Source: Roseisolibacter agri
GTDB taxonomy: Bacteria; Gemmatimonadota; Gemmatimonadetes; Gemmatimonadales; Gemmatimonadaceae
NCBI RefSeq assembly: GCF_030159095.1
Contig: NZ_BRXS01000001.1
Location: forward strand, 930,001 to 994,000
Reading direction: 5' to 3'
Length of the DNA stretch: 64,000 nt
Shown: piece after piece, positions 33,663 through 41,745 of the stretch
Layout of the letters: the number at the start of each line of letters is the position of its first letter
Position numbering within the stretch: position 1 is the stretch's first letter
Program-made: the position numbers and the translations under genes
The notes under the pieces: generated by a model
The model's database searches: none
Told to the model about the DNA's origin: nothing
The model's input: the letters and a program-made list of their open reading frames with translations, nothing else

Positions 33663-34667
33663 ATGACCCGCGCGACCCGCGACCGCGCCGTCCTCGTCGA
33701 GGCGGCGGCCCGGCTCCACTTCGGCGTGCTCGACCTGCGCGGCGCGCTCGGGCGCCGCTTCGGCGGGATCGGCGCCTCCGCGCCGCTGCCGACGCTGCTC
33801 GTGTCGACGGAGCTCACCGACGGCGGCACCGTCGACGCCGTGGGCGAGGACGCGACGCGCGCGCTGGACGCCGCGCGCACCTTCCTCCGTCACCACGGCA
33901 TCGCGCGCGGCGCGCACGTCCGGGTGCACCGGGCGCTGCCGATGCACGCCGGGCTGGGGTCGGGGACGCAGCTCGCGCTCGCGGTGGCGCGCGGGCTGGC
34001 GGAGCTGCACGGTCTCGACACCGCCGCGCCCGCGCTCGCCCGCGCGCTGGGCCGGGGGCGCCATTCGGCCATCGGCACGATGCTGTTCGACGCCGGTGGA
34101 CTGGTGCTGGAGGGTGGCCGGCGCGTGGACCGCGACGATCCCGCGCCCTTCCTCGCGCGGCTCGCGATCCCGACGGAGTGGCGCTGCGTCGTCGCGCTGC
34201 CGTCGGTGCCGCGCGCGGGTGGCACGATCGAGGAGCTGCCCGCCGACCTCCCGCCCGCGCGCGAGGTGGAGCGCGTCGCGCACCTGGTGCTGATGTCGCT
34301 GCTGCCCGCGCTGGCGGAGGGCGACCTGGCGACGTTCGGCGGCACGCTGACGGAGATCCAGCAGCTCACCGGCCGCTGGCTGGCCGCGGCGCCGCACGGC
34401 GCGACCGCGGCCGACGCGAGCAACGACCTCGTGCCGGCGATGCTCGACTGGGGCGCCGCCGGGGCGGGGCAGAGCGCGCGCGGCCCGACCGTCTTCGGCG
34501 TCGTGGGCGGCGCGGAGGCCGGCGCCGCGCTGGCCGCGCGCGTGCGCGACGCGATCGGTCCGGACGGGATGGTGTGGGAGGGGCCGTTCCGGAACGTCGG
34601 CGCGCGCGAATGGAGCGCGCCCGCCGCCGCGCCCGTCGCCGCGACCGCGGTCGCGGCGACGGGCTGA
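33663..34667 (+). CDS. beta-ribofuranosylaminobenzene 5'-phosphate synthase (beta-RFAP synthase)
   Basis: A 334-residue GHMP-superfamily protein. EAAARLHFGVLDLRGALGRRFGGIG is the N-terminal signature of beta-RFAP synthases. MHAGLGSGTQLALA (about 94-107) is the GHMP glycine loop, and GRGRHSAIGTMLFDAGGLVLEGG follows as in the family. The enzyme condenses PRPP with 4-hydroxybenzoate in methanopterin synthesis, known in archaea and in bacteria with tetrahydromethanopterin-linked C1 oxidation. GAGGTG lies 4 nt before the ATG. No other methanopterin gene is in the window. A 34-nt palindrome sits at the 3' end. Confidence 0.85.
   Translation: MTRATRDRAVLVEAAARLHFGVLDLRGALGRRFGGIGASAPLPTLLVSTELTDGGTVDAVGEDATRALDAARTFLRHHGIARGAHVRVHRALPMHAGLGSGTQLALAVARGLAELHGLDTAAPALARALGRGRHSAIGTMLFDAGGLVLEGGRRVDRDDPAPFLARLAIPTEWRCVVALPSVPRAGGTIEELPADLPPAREVERVAHLVLMSLLPALAEGDLATFGGTLTEIQQLTGRWLAAAPHGATAADASNDLVPAMLDWGAAGAGQSARGPTVFGVVGGAEAGAALAARVRDAIGPDGMVWEGPFRNVGAREWSAPAAAPVAATAVAATG
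34631..34664. terminator. 34-nt perfect palindrome inside the 3' end of the RFAP synthase gene
   Basis: GCCCGTCGCCGCGACCG (34631-34647) is followed directly by its exact reverse complement (34648-34664). It ends 3 nt before the stop, and the convergent aminotransferase gene ends only 11 nt further on. It likely terminates transcription while encoding the Ala/Val-rich C-terminus. Confidence 0.6.
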
Positions 34668-34677
34668 ATCCGATCGC

Positions 34678-35892
34678 TCAGCCGCCGAGTGCGCGCACGG
34701 CGTCCCCCACGCGCGCGATGGCGGCGTCGAGGTCGGCCTGCGCGCTCGCGAACGAGAAGCGCAGCCGCCCCTCGCCGCGCGCGCCGAACGCGCGCCCGTC
34801 GATCGCCGCCAGGCCATGGTCCTCGAGCAGCCGGTGCGCCAGCCCGCGCGACGTGCCGCCGGTCCGCGCGAGGAGCGCGCTGAAATCGGGGAAGACGTAG
34901 AACGCGCCCGCCGGCGTGGGGCACCGCACGCCGGGCAGCGCGTTGAGCCCCGCGACGAGCAGGTCGCGCCGCGCGCGGTACGCGGCGACCTGCGTCGGCA
35001 CGATGTCCTGCGGCCCGGTGAGCGCCGCGATGCCGGCCCGCTGCACGAACGGCGGCACGCACGTGTGGCCGTTGATGGCGAGCGTCGTCAGCGGCTCGAC
35101 CCAGCGGCGCGGCGCGACGAGGTAGCCCAGGCGGTAGCCCGTCATCGCGTACGTCTTGGAGAAGCCGTCGATCAGCAGCGTGCGCTCGCGTGCGCCCTCG
35201 TGCACGGCGATCGTCGGCGCGCGGCCGCCCTCGTAGACGAGCCGCGAGTAGATGTCGTCCGTCACCACCAGCAGGTCGTGCCGCTCCACCAGCGCCGCCA
35301 GCCGCGCGGTCGCCGCGTCGTCGAGCGCGCCGCCGGTGGGGTTGTTGGGCGAGTTGAGCACGAGGACGCGCGTGCGCGGCGTGACGCGCGCCTCGATGTC
35401 GTCCACGTCGGGCGCGTCGTTCGCGTCGACGCCGTAGCCCACCGGCATGCCGCCCGCGAAGCGCGTCACCGACGGATAGATCGGGAAGCCGGGATCGGGC
35501 ACGAGCACCTCGTCGCCCGGCGCGATGGTCGCCAGCATCGCGTAGAACACCGCCGTCTTCGCGCTCGGCGTCACGATCACCTGGTCGGCGTCGGCCGCGA
35601 CGCCGCGCGACTGCACGTCGGCGGCGATCGCCTCGCGGAGCGCGGGCAGCCCCACCGGCGCGACGTAGCGCGCGTCGCCCTCGCGCAGCGCGCGGACCGC
35701 GGCCTCGGTGACGTGCGGCGGCGCGTCCACGTCAGGGGCGCCGAGCTCCAGGTGCACGATGCGCCGGCCCATGCGCTCGAGCTCCGTGGCGCGGCGGAAG
35801 ACGTCGAGCGCGCCCTCGCCGGAGAGCTGCGCGAGGTGGGGCGCGAGGCCGGTGTCGGAGCGCGGGCGCTCGACGAGGACGGGGCTGGACAT
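34678..35892 (-). CDS. class I/II aminotransferase, PLP-dependent
   Basis: A 404-residue fold-type I aminotransferase. LGAPDVDAPPHV near the N-terminus, YVAPVGLPALREAIA, VLNSPNNPTGG (PLP ring contact), VVTDDIYSRLVY (Asp/Tyr contacts) and GFSKTYAMTGYRLGYL with the Schiff-base Lys at residue 246 follow the aspartate aminotransferase-like Ib pattern. The C-terminal LRFSFAS holds the substrate-carboxylate Arg. Amino-acid specificity is not determinable. It lies 205 nt upstream-to-downstream of the SDR gene on the same strand and is probably independent or loosely linked. Confidence 0.88.
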   Translation of the reverse strand: MSSPVLVERPRSDTGLAPHLAQLSGEGALDVFRRATELERMGRRIVHLELGAPDVDAPPHVTEAAVRALREGDARYVAPVGLPALREAIAADVQSRGVAADADQVIVTPSAKTAVFYAMLATIAPGDEVLVPDPGFPIYPSVTRFAGGMPVGYGVDANDAPDVDDIEARVTPRTRVLVLNSPNNPTGGALDDAATARLAALVERHDLLVVTDDIYSRLVYEGGRAPTIAVHEGARERTLLIDGFSKTYAMTGYRLGYLVAPRRWVEPLTTLAINGHTCVPPFVQRAGIAALTGPQDIVPTQVAAYRARRDLLVAGLNALPGVRCPTPAGAFYVFPDFSALLARTGGTSRGLAHRLLEDHGLAAIDGRAFGARGEGRLRFSFASAQADLDAAIARVGDAVRALGG

Positions 35893-35930
35893 GCGGGGGA
35901 TGCGCGGTGGGGAACGGAGCGTCAGAGGCG

Positions 35931-36725
35931 TCAGAGCAGGCCGCGAATCCAGCCGCCGTCGACCGGGACGTTGGCGCCGGTGGTGTAGCTGGCGCGCTCG
36001 GAGCAGAGGAAGGCGACCATCGCCGCGAACTCGCGCGGCTCGCCGAGCCGAGCCATCGGGATCTGCTGCTCCCAGACGGCCACCTCGGCGTCCGCGGACG
36101 TGCCGCGCAGCTGGGCGTTGCGCGCCGCCAGCTGGTCGACGCGCTGCGTGCGCGTGTAGCCGGGCAGCACGTTGTTCACCGTGACCCCGAACGGCGCGAC
36201 CTCGTTGGCGAGCGTGCGCGCGAAGCCCGTGACGGCGGCGCGCACGCTGTTGGAGAGGATCAGGTTGTCGACGGGCTGCTTGACGGCGATCGACGTCACG
36301 TTGACGATGCGCCCCCAGCGCCGCTCCTTCATCCCGGGCAGCACGGCGCGCGTCAGGTTGACGACGCTGTCGAGGTTCGCGCGCACGGCGTCGCGCCAGG
36401 CGTCGGCCGAGTGGCTCTCGAAGGGGCCCGCCGGCGGGCCGCCGGTGTTGGTCACCAGCACGTCGATGCGCCCGAATTCGCGCAGCCCGGCCGCGACCAC
36501 GCGCCCGACGTCGGCGGGCTCGCTGAGGTCGGCCGCGACGTCGACGACGCGCACGCCCGGATGCGCGGCCCGGATCGCATCGGCGGCCTCGCGCAGCGCG
36601 TCGGCGCCGCGCGCGCACATCACGAGGTGCGCGCCCTCGGCCGCCAGCTCCTCGGCGATCGCGCGGCCAAGGCCGCGGCTCGACGCCGCGACGAGGGCGA
36701 CCTTCCCAGTCAGTCCGAGATCCAC
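35931..36725 (-). CDS. SDR family oxidoreductase
   Basis: A 264-residue short-chain dehydrogenase. GKVALVAASSRGLGRAIAEEL is the cofactor loop, VTNTGGPPAGPF the NxGG fold motif, NVTSIAVKQP the Ser region, and LSNSVRAAVTGFARTLANEVAPFGVTVNNVLPG the active helix. The usual Tyr of the YxxxK motif is replaced: the sequence reads SNSVRAAV, as in a known SDR subgroup (YkvO-like) with altered catalytic residues. PVDGGWIRGLL ends the fold. The GTG start was chosen because VDLGLTGK matches the family N-terminus; ATG 36782 would add 19 polar residues. It starts a minus-strand pair with the aminotransferase. Confidence 0.82.
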   Translation of the reverse strand: MDLGLTGKVALVAASSRGLGRAIAEELAAEGAHLVMCARGADALREAADAIRAAHPGVRVVDVAADLSEPADVGRVVAAGLREFGRIDVLVTNTGGPPAGPFESHSADAWRDAVRANLDSVVNLTRAVLPGMKERRWGRIVNVTSIAVKQPVDNLILSNSVRAAVTGFARTLANEVAPFGVTVNNVLPGYTRTQRVDQLAARNAQLRGTSADAEVAVWEQQIPMARLGEPREFAAMVAFLCSERASYTTGANVPVDGGWIRGLL

Positions 36726-36858
36726 GAGCGAGTTCTGGTTGGAGGGTGGTCGCGATCCGGCGGGGTCGCGGTCCCTGAGCATAATCACTGCGTGAGTCAC
36801 GGGCCGGTCCGCTAGCTTCACCGGCTTCCACCCGGCGATCACGCGCTCACCATTCCCG

Positions 36859-37341
36859 ATGCGTCTCTCCCGCCTGCTCACCCCGCTGCTCGCGCTTGCC
36901 CTGCCGCTCGCCGCCTGCAGCGACGACGACGCCACGACGGCGCCCACGACCTTCACCAGCATCGAGGCGACGACGTTCGCGCCGTCGCTCGGCGTCGACG
37001 TGTCGGCCTCGGGCTGGACGAAGACGCCGACGGGGCTCTGGTACCGCACGCTGGCGAGCGCGCCCGCGACCGCCGCGACGGTCGCGAACGGGCAGCGCAT
37101 CTCGGTGCGCTACACGGGGTGGCTGTCGAACGGCACGCAGTTCGAGTCGTCGACGTACACCTTCAACCTCGGCCGCGGCGAGGTGATCGCCGGCTGGGAC
37201 CAGGGGATCGTCGGCATGCGCGTGGGCGAGCGGCGACAGCTCGTCATCCCGCCCTCGCTCGGCTACGGCAGCCGCGCCAACGGGCCGATCCCGGGCAACT
37301 CGGTGCTCGTGTTCAACGTCGAGGTGCTTCCGTCGACGTGA
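36859..37341 (+). CDS. FKBP-type peptidyl-prolyl isomerase lipoprotein
   Basis: A 160-residue exported FKBP. The signal peptide ends in LPLAAC with the lipobox Cys at residue 20, followed by an Asp/Thr-rich linker. The FKBP domain (about 55-160) shows ISVRYTGWLSNGTQFESS, GEVIAGWDQGIVGMRVGERRQLVIPPSLGYGSRA and GNSVLVFNVEVL, covering the active-site Trp and Tyr and the flap. It catalyses proline isomerisation on envelope proteins. It converges on the small hypothetical gene with a 10-nt gap. Confidence 0.92.
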   Translation: MRLSRLLTPLLALALPLAACSDDDATTAPTTFTSIEATTFAPSLGVDVSASGWTKTPTGLWYRTLASAPATAATVANGQRISVRYTGWLSNGTQFESSTYTFNLGRGEVIAGWDQGIVGMRVGERRQLVIPPSLGYGSRANGPIPGNSVLVFNVEVLPST

Positions 37342-37351
37342 GCGGCGCGGA

Positions 37352-37684
37352 TCAGCGGTCGTCCGACACGTCCGGCTCGCCGAAGTCGAACGCGTCGGAC
37401 GGCACTGTCTCCAGGCGCGGGGCGCCGCGCCCGTCGGGGGAGGGCGTGACGCGCACGAGCACCTCGTCCTCGCCCGCCGCGCGCAGGCGGAGGTACGCCG
37501 TCCCGTCGCCCACGTGCGGCGCGAGCCGGCGCTCGAGCAGGCGACGCGCGGCGCTCAGGAACGACGGCGCCTTGATCGTCCCGTGCGCGTCGCTGCGGCC
37601 GCCGCCGAGCCGGTAGCGGTAGGTGAGCCAGCTCCCACCGCGCGTCTCGTCGTCCCCGTCGGCGTCCTGCTCGTCGCGGCTCAC
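37352..37684 (-). CDS. small hypothetical protein
   Basis: A 110-residue acidic protein from a GTG start, with no recognised family. A short charged N-terminus precedes WLTYRYRLGGGRSDAHGTIKAPSFLSAARRLLERRLAPHV, a strand-then-helix unit, and the C-terminus is Asp-rich. It lies 3 nt after the cupin stop, which suggests translation together with that gene. Confidence 0.55.
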   Translation of the reverse strand: MSRDEQDADGDDETRGGSWLTYRYRLGGGRSDAHGTIKAPSFLSAARRLLERRLAPHVGDGTAYLRLRAAGEDEVLVRVTPSPDGRGAPRLETVPSDAFDFGEPDVSDDR

Positions 37685-37687
37685 GCG

Positions 37688-38071
37688 TTACGCGTCCTTG
37701 CGGTGGAAGTACGTGTCGGTGTGGTCCAGCCAGTCCTGCCGCGGCGGCGAGAAGATGTCCACGTCGAGGGTGTCCTCCAGCGCGCGCGCCTCGTGCGGCA
37801 CGTTCGACGGGATGTGCAGCACCTCGCCCGCGCGCACGATGATCTCCTCGGAGCGGTCGGCGCCGATGTAGAAGTGCAGCGCGCCCTCGAGGATGTAGGT
37901 GATCTGCTCGTTCTCGTGCGAGTGCTGCGGCACGAGGCTGCCCTTCGTCAGGTAGACGTGCGCGAGCATCATCCGGTCGCCCGTGATCAGGCGGCGCGAG
38001 ATCTCGCTGGTGACGGTCTCCTTGGGCATGTCGGACCAGCGGAAGAAGCGGACGGACGCGTCGGTCGGCAT
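37688..38071 (-). CDS. cupin domain protein
   Basis: A 127-residue single-cupin protein. VPQHSHENEQITYILEGALHFYIG is cupin motif 1 with His-His-Glu metal ligands, and HIPSNVPHEARALEDT is motif 2 with the final His. Small cupins of this kind bind metal and may be isomerases, dioxygenases or sensors. The specific role is unknown. It is divergent from the GNAT gene (38225) and followed within 3 nt by a small hypothetical gene. Confidence 0.82.
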   Translation of the reverse strand: MPTDASVRFFRWSDMPKETVTSEISRRLITGDRMMLAHVYLTKGSLVPQHSHENEQITYILEGALHFYIGADRSEEIIVRAGEVLHIPSNVPHEARALEDTLDVDIFSPPRQDWLDHTDTYFHRKDA

Positions 38072-38224
38072 GGCGCGGGAAGGGGCGCGGGGTTGGGTCG
38101 CACGAATGCGGCGGACAGCGCATTCTAGCCGACGCGCGCGGCGACGGAACGCTGGCCGTGGGCCGCGGCCCTCGCTTAGGCTTGGTGGGCCCTGCCGATC
38201 CTCCATCCGCCGCCCCGACCGCCC

Positions 38225-38650
38225 GTGCCCATCGTCCGCGCCGAGTCCGACGCGCAGATCCTCGCCACCTGCCGGGTGATGCGGCAGCTGCGCCCGCACC
38301 TGCCCGAGGGCGACGGCTACCTCGCCGTCATTCGGACCCTGATGGCCGACGACGGCTATCGCCTGGCCGCGGTGGTCGAGGACGGCGAGGTGCGCGCGGC
38401 GGCGGGCTACCGCATGCACGGGACGCTCTACGCGGGCCGCGTGCTGATGCTCGACGACCTCGTGAGTGACGAGACCGAGCGATCGCGTGGCCACGGCGCC
38501 GCGCTGCTGGCCTGGCTGCGCGACGAGGCGCGCGCGCACGGCTGCCGGGAGCTGCACCTGCTCTCGAACACCGTGCGCGAGCGGGCGCACCGCTTCTACT
38601 TCCGCGAGGGGATGGCGATCCAGTGCTTCCACTTCCGCGCGGTGCTCTGA
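38225..38650 (+). CDS. GNAT family N-acetyltransferase
   Basis: A 141-residue acetyltransferase. VRAAAGYRMHGTLYAGRVLMLDDLVSDETERSRGHGAALLAWLRDEA spans strands 3-4 and the acetyl-CoA pyrophosphate loop (RSRGHGAA), followed by ELHLLSNTVRERAHRFYFREGM, the typical C-terminal strand and helix. Substrate is unknown. GTG start; TAGGCT (38177-38182) is a possible -10, about 43 nt upstream. The LysE exporter gene follows after 4 nt. Confidence 0.85.
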   Translation: MPIVRAESDAQILATCRVMRQLRPHLPEGDGYLAVIRTLMADDGYRLAAVVEDGEVRAAAGYRMHGTLYAGRVLMLDDLVSDETERSRGHGAALLAWLRDEARAHGCRELHLLSNTVRERAHRFYFREGMAIQCFHFRAVL

Positions 38651-38654
38651 GCGC

Positions 38655-39293
38655 ATGACGACGGTCCCAGGGCCGACGCTCGCGGCCTTCGCCGGCGTGG
38701 CGCTCGGCATGGCGCTCTCGCCGGGCCCGAACATGATGTACCTGGCGTCGCGGTCGGTGTCGCAGGGGCGTCGCGCGGGGCTCGTGTCGCTCGGCGGCAT
38801 CGCGGTCGGCTTCGGGATCTACCTGCTGCTGACGGCGTTCGGCATCACCGCGGTCGCGATGGCGGCGCCGCTCGCGTACGACGTGCTGCGCATCGCGGGG
38901 GCGGCGTACCTCGGATGGCTCGCGTGGCAGGCGCTGCGGCCGGGTGCGCGCTCGCCGTTCGAGGTGCGCGCGCTCGCGCCCGACTCGGACCGGCGGCTGT
39001 TCGTCATGGGGCTGCTCACCAACCTGCTGAACCCGAAGGCCGCGGCGCTCTACCTGTCGCTGCTGCCGCAGTTCGTGCGGCCCGGCCGTGGGAGCGTGCT
39101 GGCGCAGAGCCTCCAGCTGGGCGCGGTGCAGATCGCGGTCAGCATGATGGTCAACGGGACCGTGGTCTGCACGGCTGGCGGCATCGCCAGCTTCCTCGGC
39201 ACGCGACCACTGTGGGCGCGCGCGCAGCGCTGGCTCATGGGCACCGTGCTGGGCGGCCTCGCGCTGCGCATGGCGCTCGACGGGCGGCGCTGA
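38655..39293 (+). CDS. LysE/RhtB family amino-acid exporter
   Basis: A 212-residue inner-membrane protein with six hydrophobic segments. ALGMALSPGPNMMYLASRSVSQGRRAG is the LysE/RhtB N-terminal signature with the conserved PGP, and GLLTNLLNPKAAALYLSLLPQFV the central signature. Members export amino acids such as lysine, homoserine or threonine. It lies 4 nt after a GNAT gene, perhaps acting on the same small molecule (inference). Confidence 0.9.
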   Translation: MTTVPGPTLAAFAGVALGMALSPGPNMMYLASRSVSQGRRAGLVSLGGIAVGFGIYLLLTAFGITAVAMAAPLAYDVLRIAGAAYLGWLAWQALRPGARSPFEVRALAPDSDRRLFVMGLLTNLLNPKAAALYLSLLPQFVRPGRGSVLAQSLQLGAVQIAVSMMVNGTVVCTAGGIASFLGTRPLWARAQRWLMGTVLGGLALRMALDGRR

Positions 39294-40283
<990 letters not shown>

Positions 40284-40286
40284 TGT

Positions 40287-40453
40287 CGCGCCGGACCCGA
40301 ACTACAACGGCAGCAAGGATGAGAATCTGAGAAGGTCTGATAACGACGGAGAGCTCCGTGAGGGTGCGAGATACATCGCGGCACGCGGAGCCCTCCGTCG
40401 TTATCCGACTTTATCCGATCTTCATCCTTGCATTGCCGTTCGGGTCCGGCGCG
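40287..40453. repeat. long imperfect inverted repeat between convergent genes
   Basis: Arms of about 63 nt: left CGCGCCGGACCCGAAC...GATAACGACGGAG (40287-40350), right the inverted CTCCGTCGTTATC...GTTCGGGTCCGGCGCG (40392-40453). They match at both ends and in the middle (GCAAGGATGA) with a few small indels. The roughly 40-nt loop is GC-moderate. It fills nearly the whole gap between ldh and the ImmA-like gene. It is likely a bidirectional terminator or a non-autonomous element remnant; no flanking direct repeat is evident. Confidence 0.7.
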
Positions 40454-40463
40454 CCCGGATCGC

Positions 40464-41588
40464 TCACAGACCGTCGCGCCGATAGAGCGCCACGCGCAGC
40501 CGCGCGACCTCGCGCGCCCACGCCCACGTCCAGTCGCCCGCGAGCGCCGCGGCCTGCCGCGCGACGTCGTCGGTGAGCGCGCCCCAGCCCAGCCGCGCGC
40601 GGCGGCGCGCATGCCCCAGCTGCCAGAAGGGGACGAGGTCCGCCAGCGCGACCAGCGCCGCGACGCGCGCCTCGTGCGGCGGCGCGGGCGCGGGCAGGGG
40701 ACGCTCCTCGCGCACGTGTCCCGCCGCCGCGTGCGCCAGCGCCACGCGCCGCGCCACGCGCCGCTGCTCCGCGCTCGCCTGCGACGAGCGCACCAGCACC
40801 GCGCGCCCGTACAGCGCGGGCGTCACCACCACCGCGCAGGTCGCGCCCAGCGGCGCCTCGTGCACCGCGAGCGTGAAGCGCCGCAGCAGCGCGAGGATCG
40901 CGTCGTCGTGCACGGGCGCGAACAGGTCGTCGTAGCCCGAGCCGGCGGTCTGCAGCGCGCGCACCGTGCGCACGACGTCGTCGAGGACCTGCACGTCCTC
41001 CGGCGGCATCGGGCCGCGCGGCCGACGCGGCGCATCGAGCGTCGCATCCTCCACGACGGGCGCGGTCGCGAGCGGCGCGCCGCGCACGCGCGCGCGCAGC
41101 GCGTGCAGCTCGCGCGGCACCGCACGCCCTGCCGCCTGCGCCCCCCGCTCGGCCGCGTCGAGCACCGCCAGCCGCGCGGCGCGGCCCCACGGCGCCGCGT
41201 CGTCGATCGCGAGCACCGTCCGCTCCAGCAGCTCCGCGGTGGAGCGCGGCGCGGGCGCGTGCTCCTCGACGACCGCGGCCGGCGCGGCTGCCGCGCCCTC
41301 CTCGGACGAGGCGAGCATCGGCGCCGCCTCGGGCCCCAGCAGCGCGCGCAGCCGCGTCCGGTCCAGCCCCAGCGCCCCGCCCAGGGCGTCGCGCTGCGCC
41401 CGGTCGAGCGCGCCCGGCGCGGCCAGCGCCGCGCGCAACGACGGCGTGTCGAGGCCGAGTGCCGCCGCCACCTGCCGCACGTCGAGCTCCCCGGCCTCCT
41501 CCGCCGCGTCGAGCAGGCGGAGGAGCGGCGGGGCCTCGTCGGCGTCGTCGGACGCGGGGCGGCGCGGGCGGGTGGCGATGGCGGGCAT
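40464..41588 (-). CDS. ImmA/IrrE-like protein with a degenerate zinc motif
   Basis: A 374-residue protein. The N-terminal 90 residues contain two helix-rich blocks (LDVRQVAAALGLDTPSLRAAL and ALGGALGLDRTRLRALLG) that resemble helix-turn-helix units. From about 230 the sequence follows the ImmA/IrrE plan: TCAVVVTPALYGRAVLV, RRVARRVALAHAAAGH, HEARVAALVALADLVPFW. In active ImmA/IrrE peptidases the helix reads HExxH and the later helix EAxxFAxxLLMP. Here HAAAGH (286-291) lacks the catalytic Glu. A non-catalytic regulator is suggested. It is divergent from the CTG-start M28 gene. Confidence 0.6.
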   Translation of the reverse strand: MPAIATRPRRPASDDADEAPPLLRLLDAAEEAGELDVRQVAAALGLDTPSLRAALAAPGALDRAQRDALGGALGLDRTRLRALLGPEAAPMLASSEEGAAAAPAAVVEEHAPAPRSTAELLERTVLAIDDAAPWGRAARLAVLDAAERGAQAAGRAVPRELHALRARVRGAPLATAPVVEDATLDAPRRPRGPMPPEDVQVLDDVVRTVRALQTAGSGYDDLFAPVHDDAILALLRRFTLAVHEAPLGATCAVVVTPALYGRAVLVRSSQASAEQRRVARRVALAHAAAGHVREERPLPAPAPPHEARVAALVALADLVPFWQLGHARRRARLGWGALTDDVARQAAALAGDWTWAWAREVARLRVALYRRDGL

Positions 41589-41702
41589 GCGGGTCGGAGG
41601 CTCCGAAAGGTGACTGTCGGGGTCTCTTCGGGCAACGCCCCGTCCGCCGGCTGCGTAAGCCCCGCGCAGGTCACCGGGCCGTCGTCGTGCCGGTCGCTGC
41701 CT

Positions 41703-41739
41703 TAGAATCCCCGCCGACCCCCTCCACCCCCACCCGGAG
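41703..41739 (+). promoter_or_regulatory. -10 box and ribosome-binding site upstream of the CTG-start M28 gene
   Basis: TAGAAT (41703-41708) differs at one base from TATAAT. GGAG (41736-41739) lies 6 nt before the CTG at 41746. An in-frame TAA at 41656-41658 bounds the possible starts, and no ATG, GTG or TTG occurs between it and the signal peptide. Confidence 0.6.
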
Positions 41740-41745
41740 CCTCCC

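Noticed and set aside
40287-40453. Inverted repeat considered as an insertion-sequence end pair
   Set aside because: No transposase lies between the arms and no target-site duplication is visible, so only a remnant or hairpin interpretation remains.
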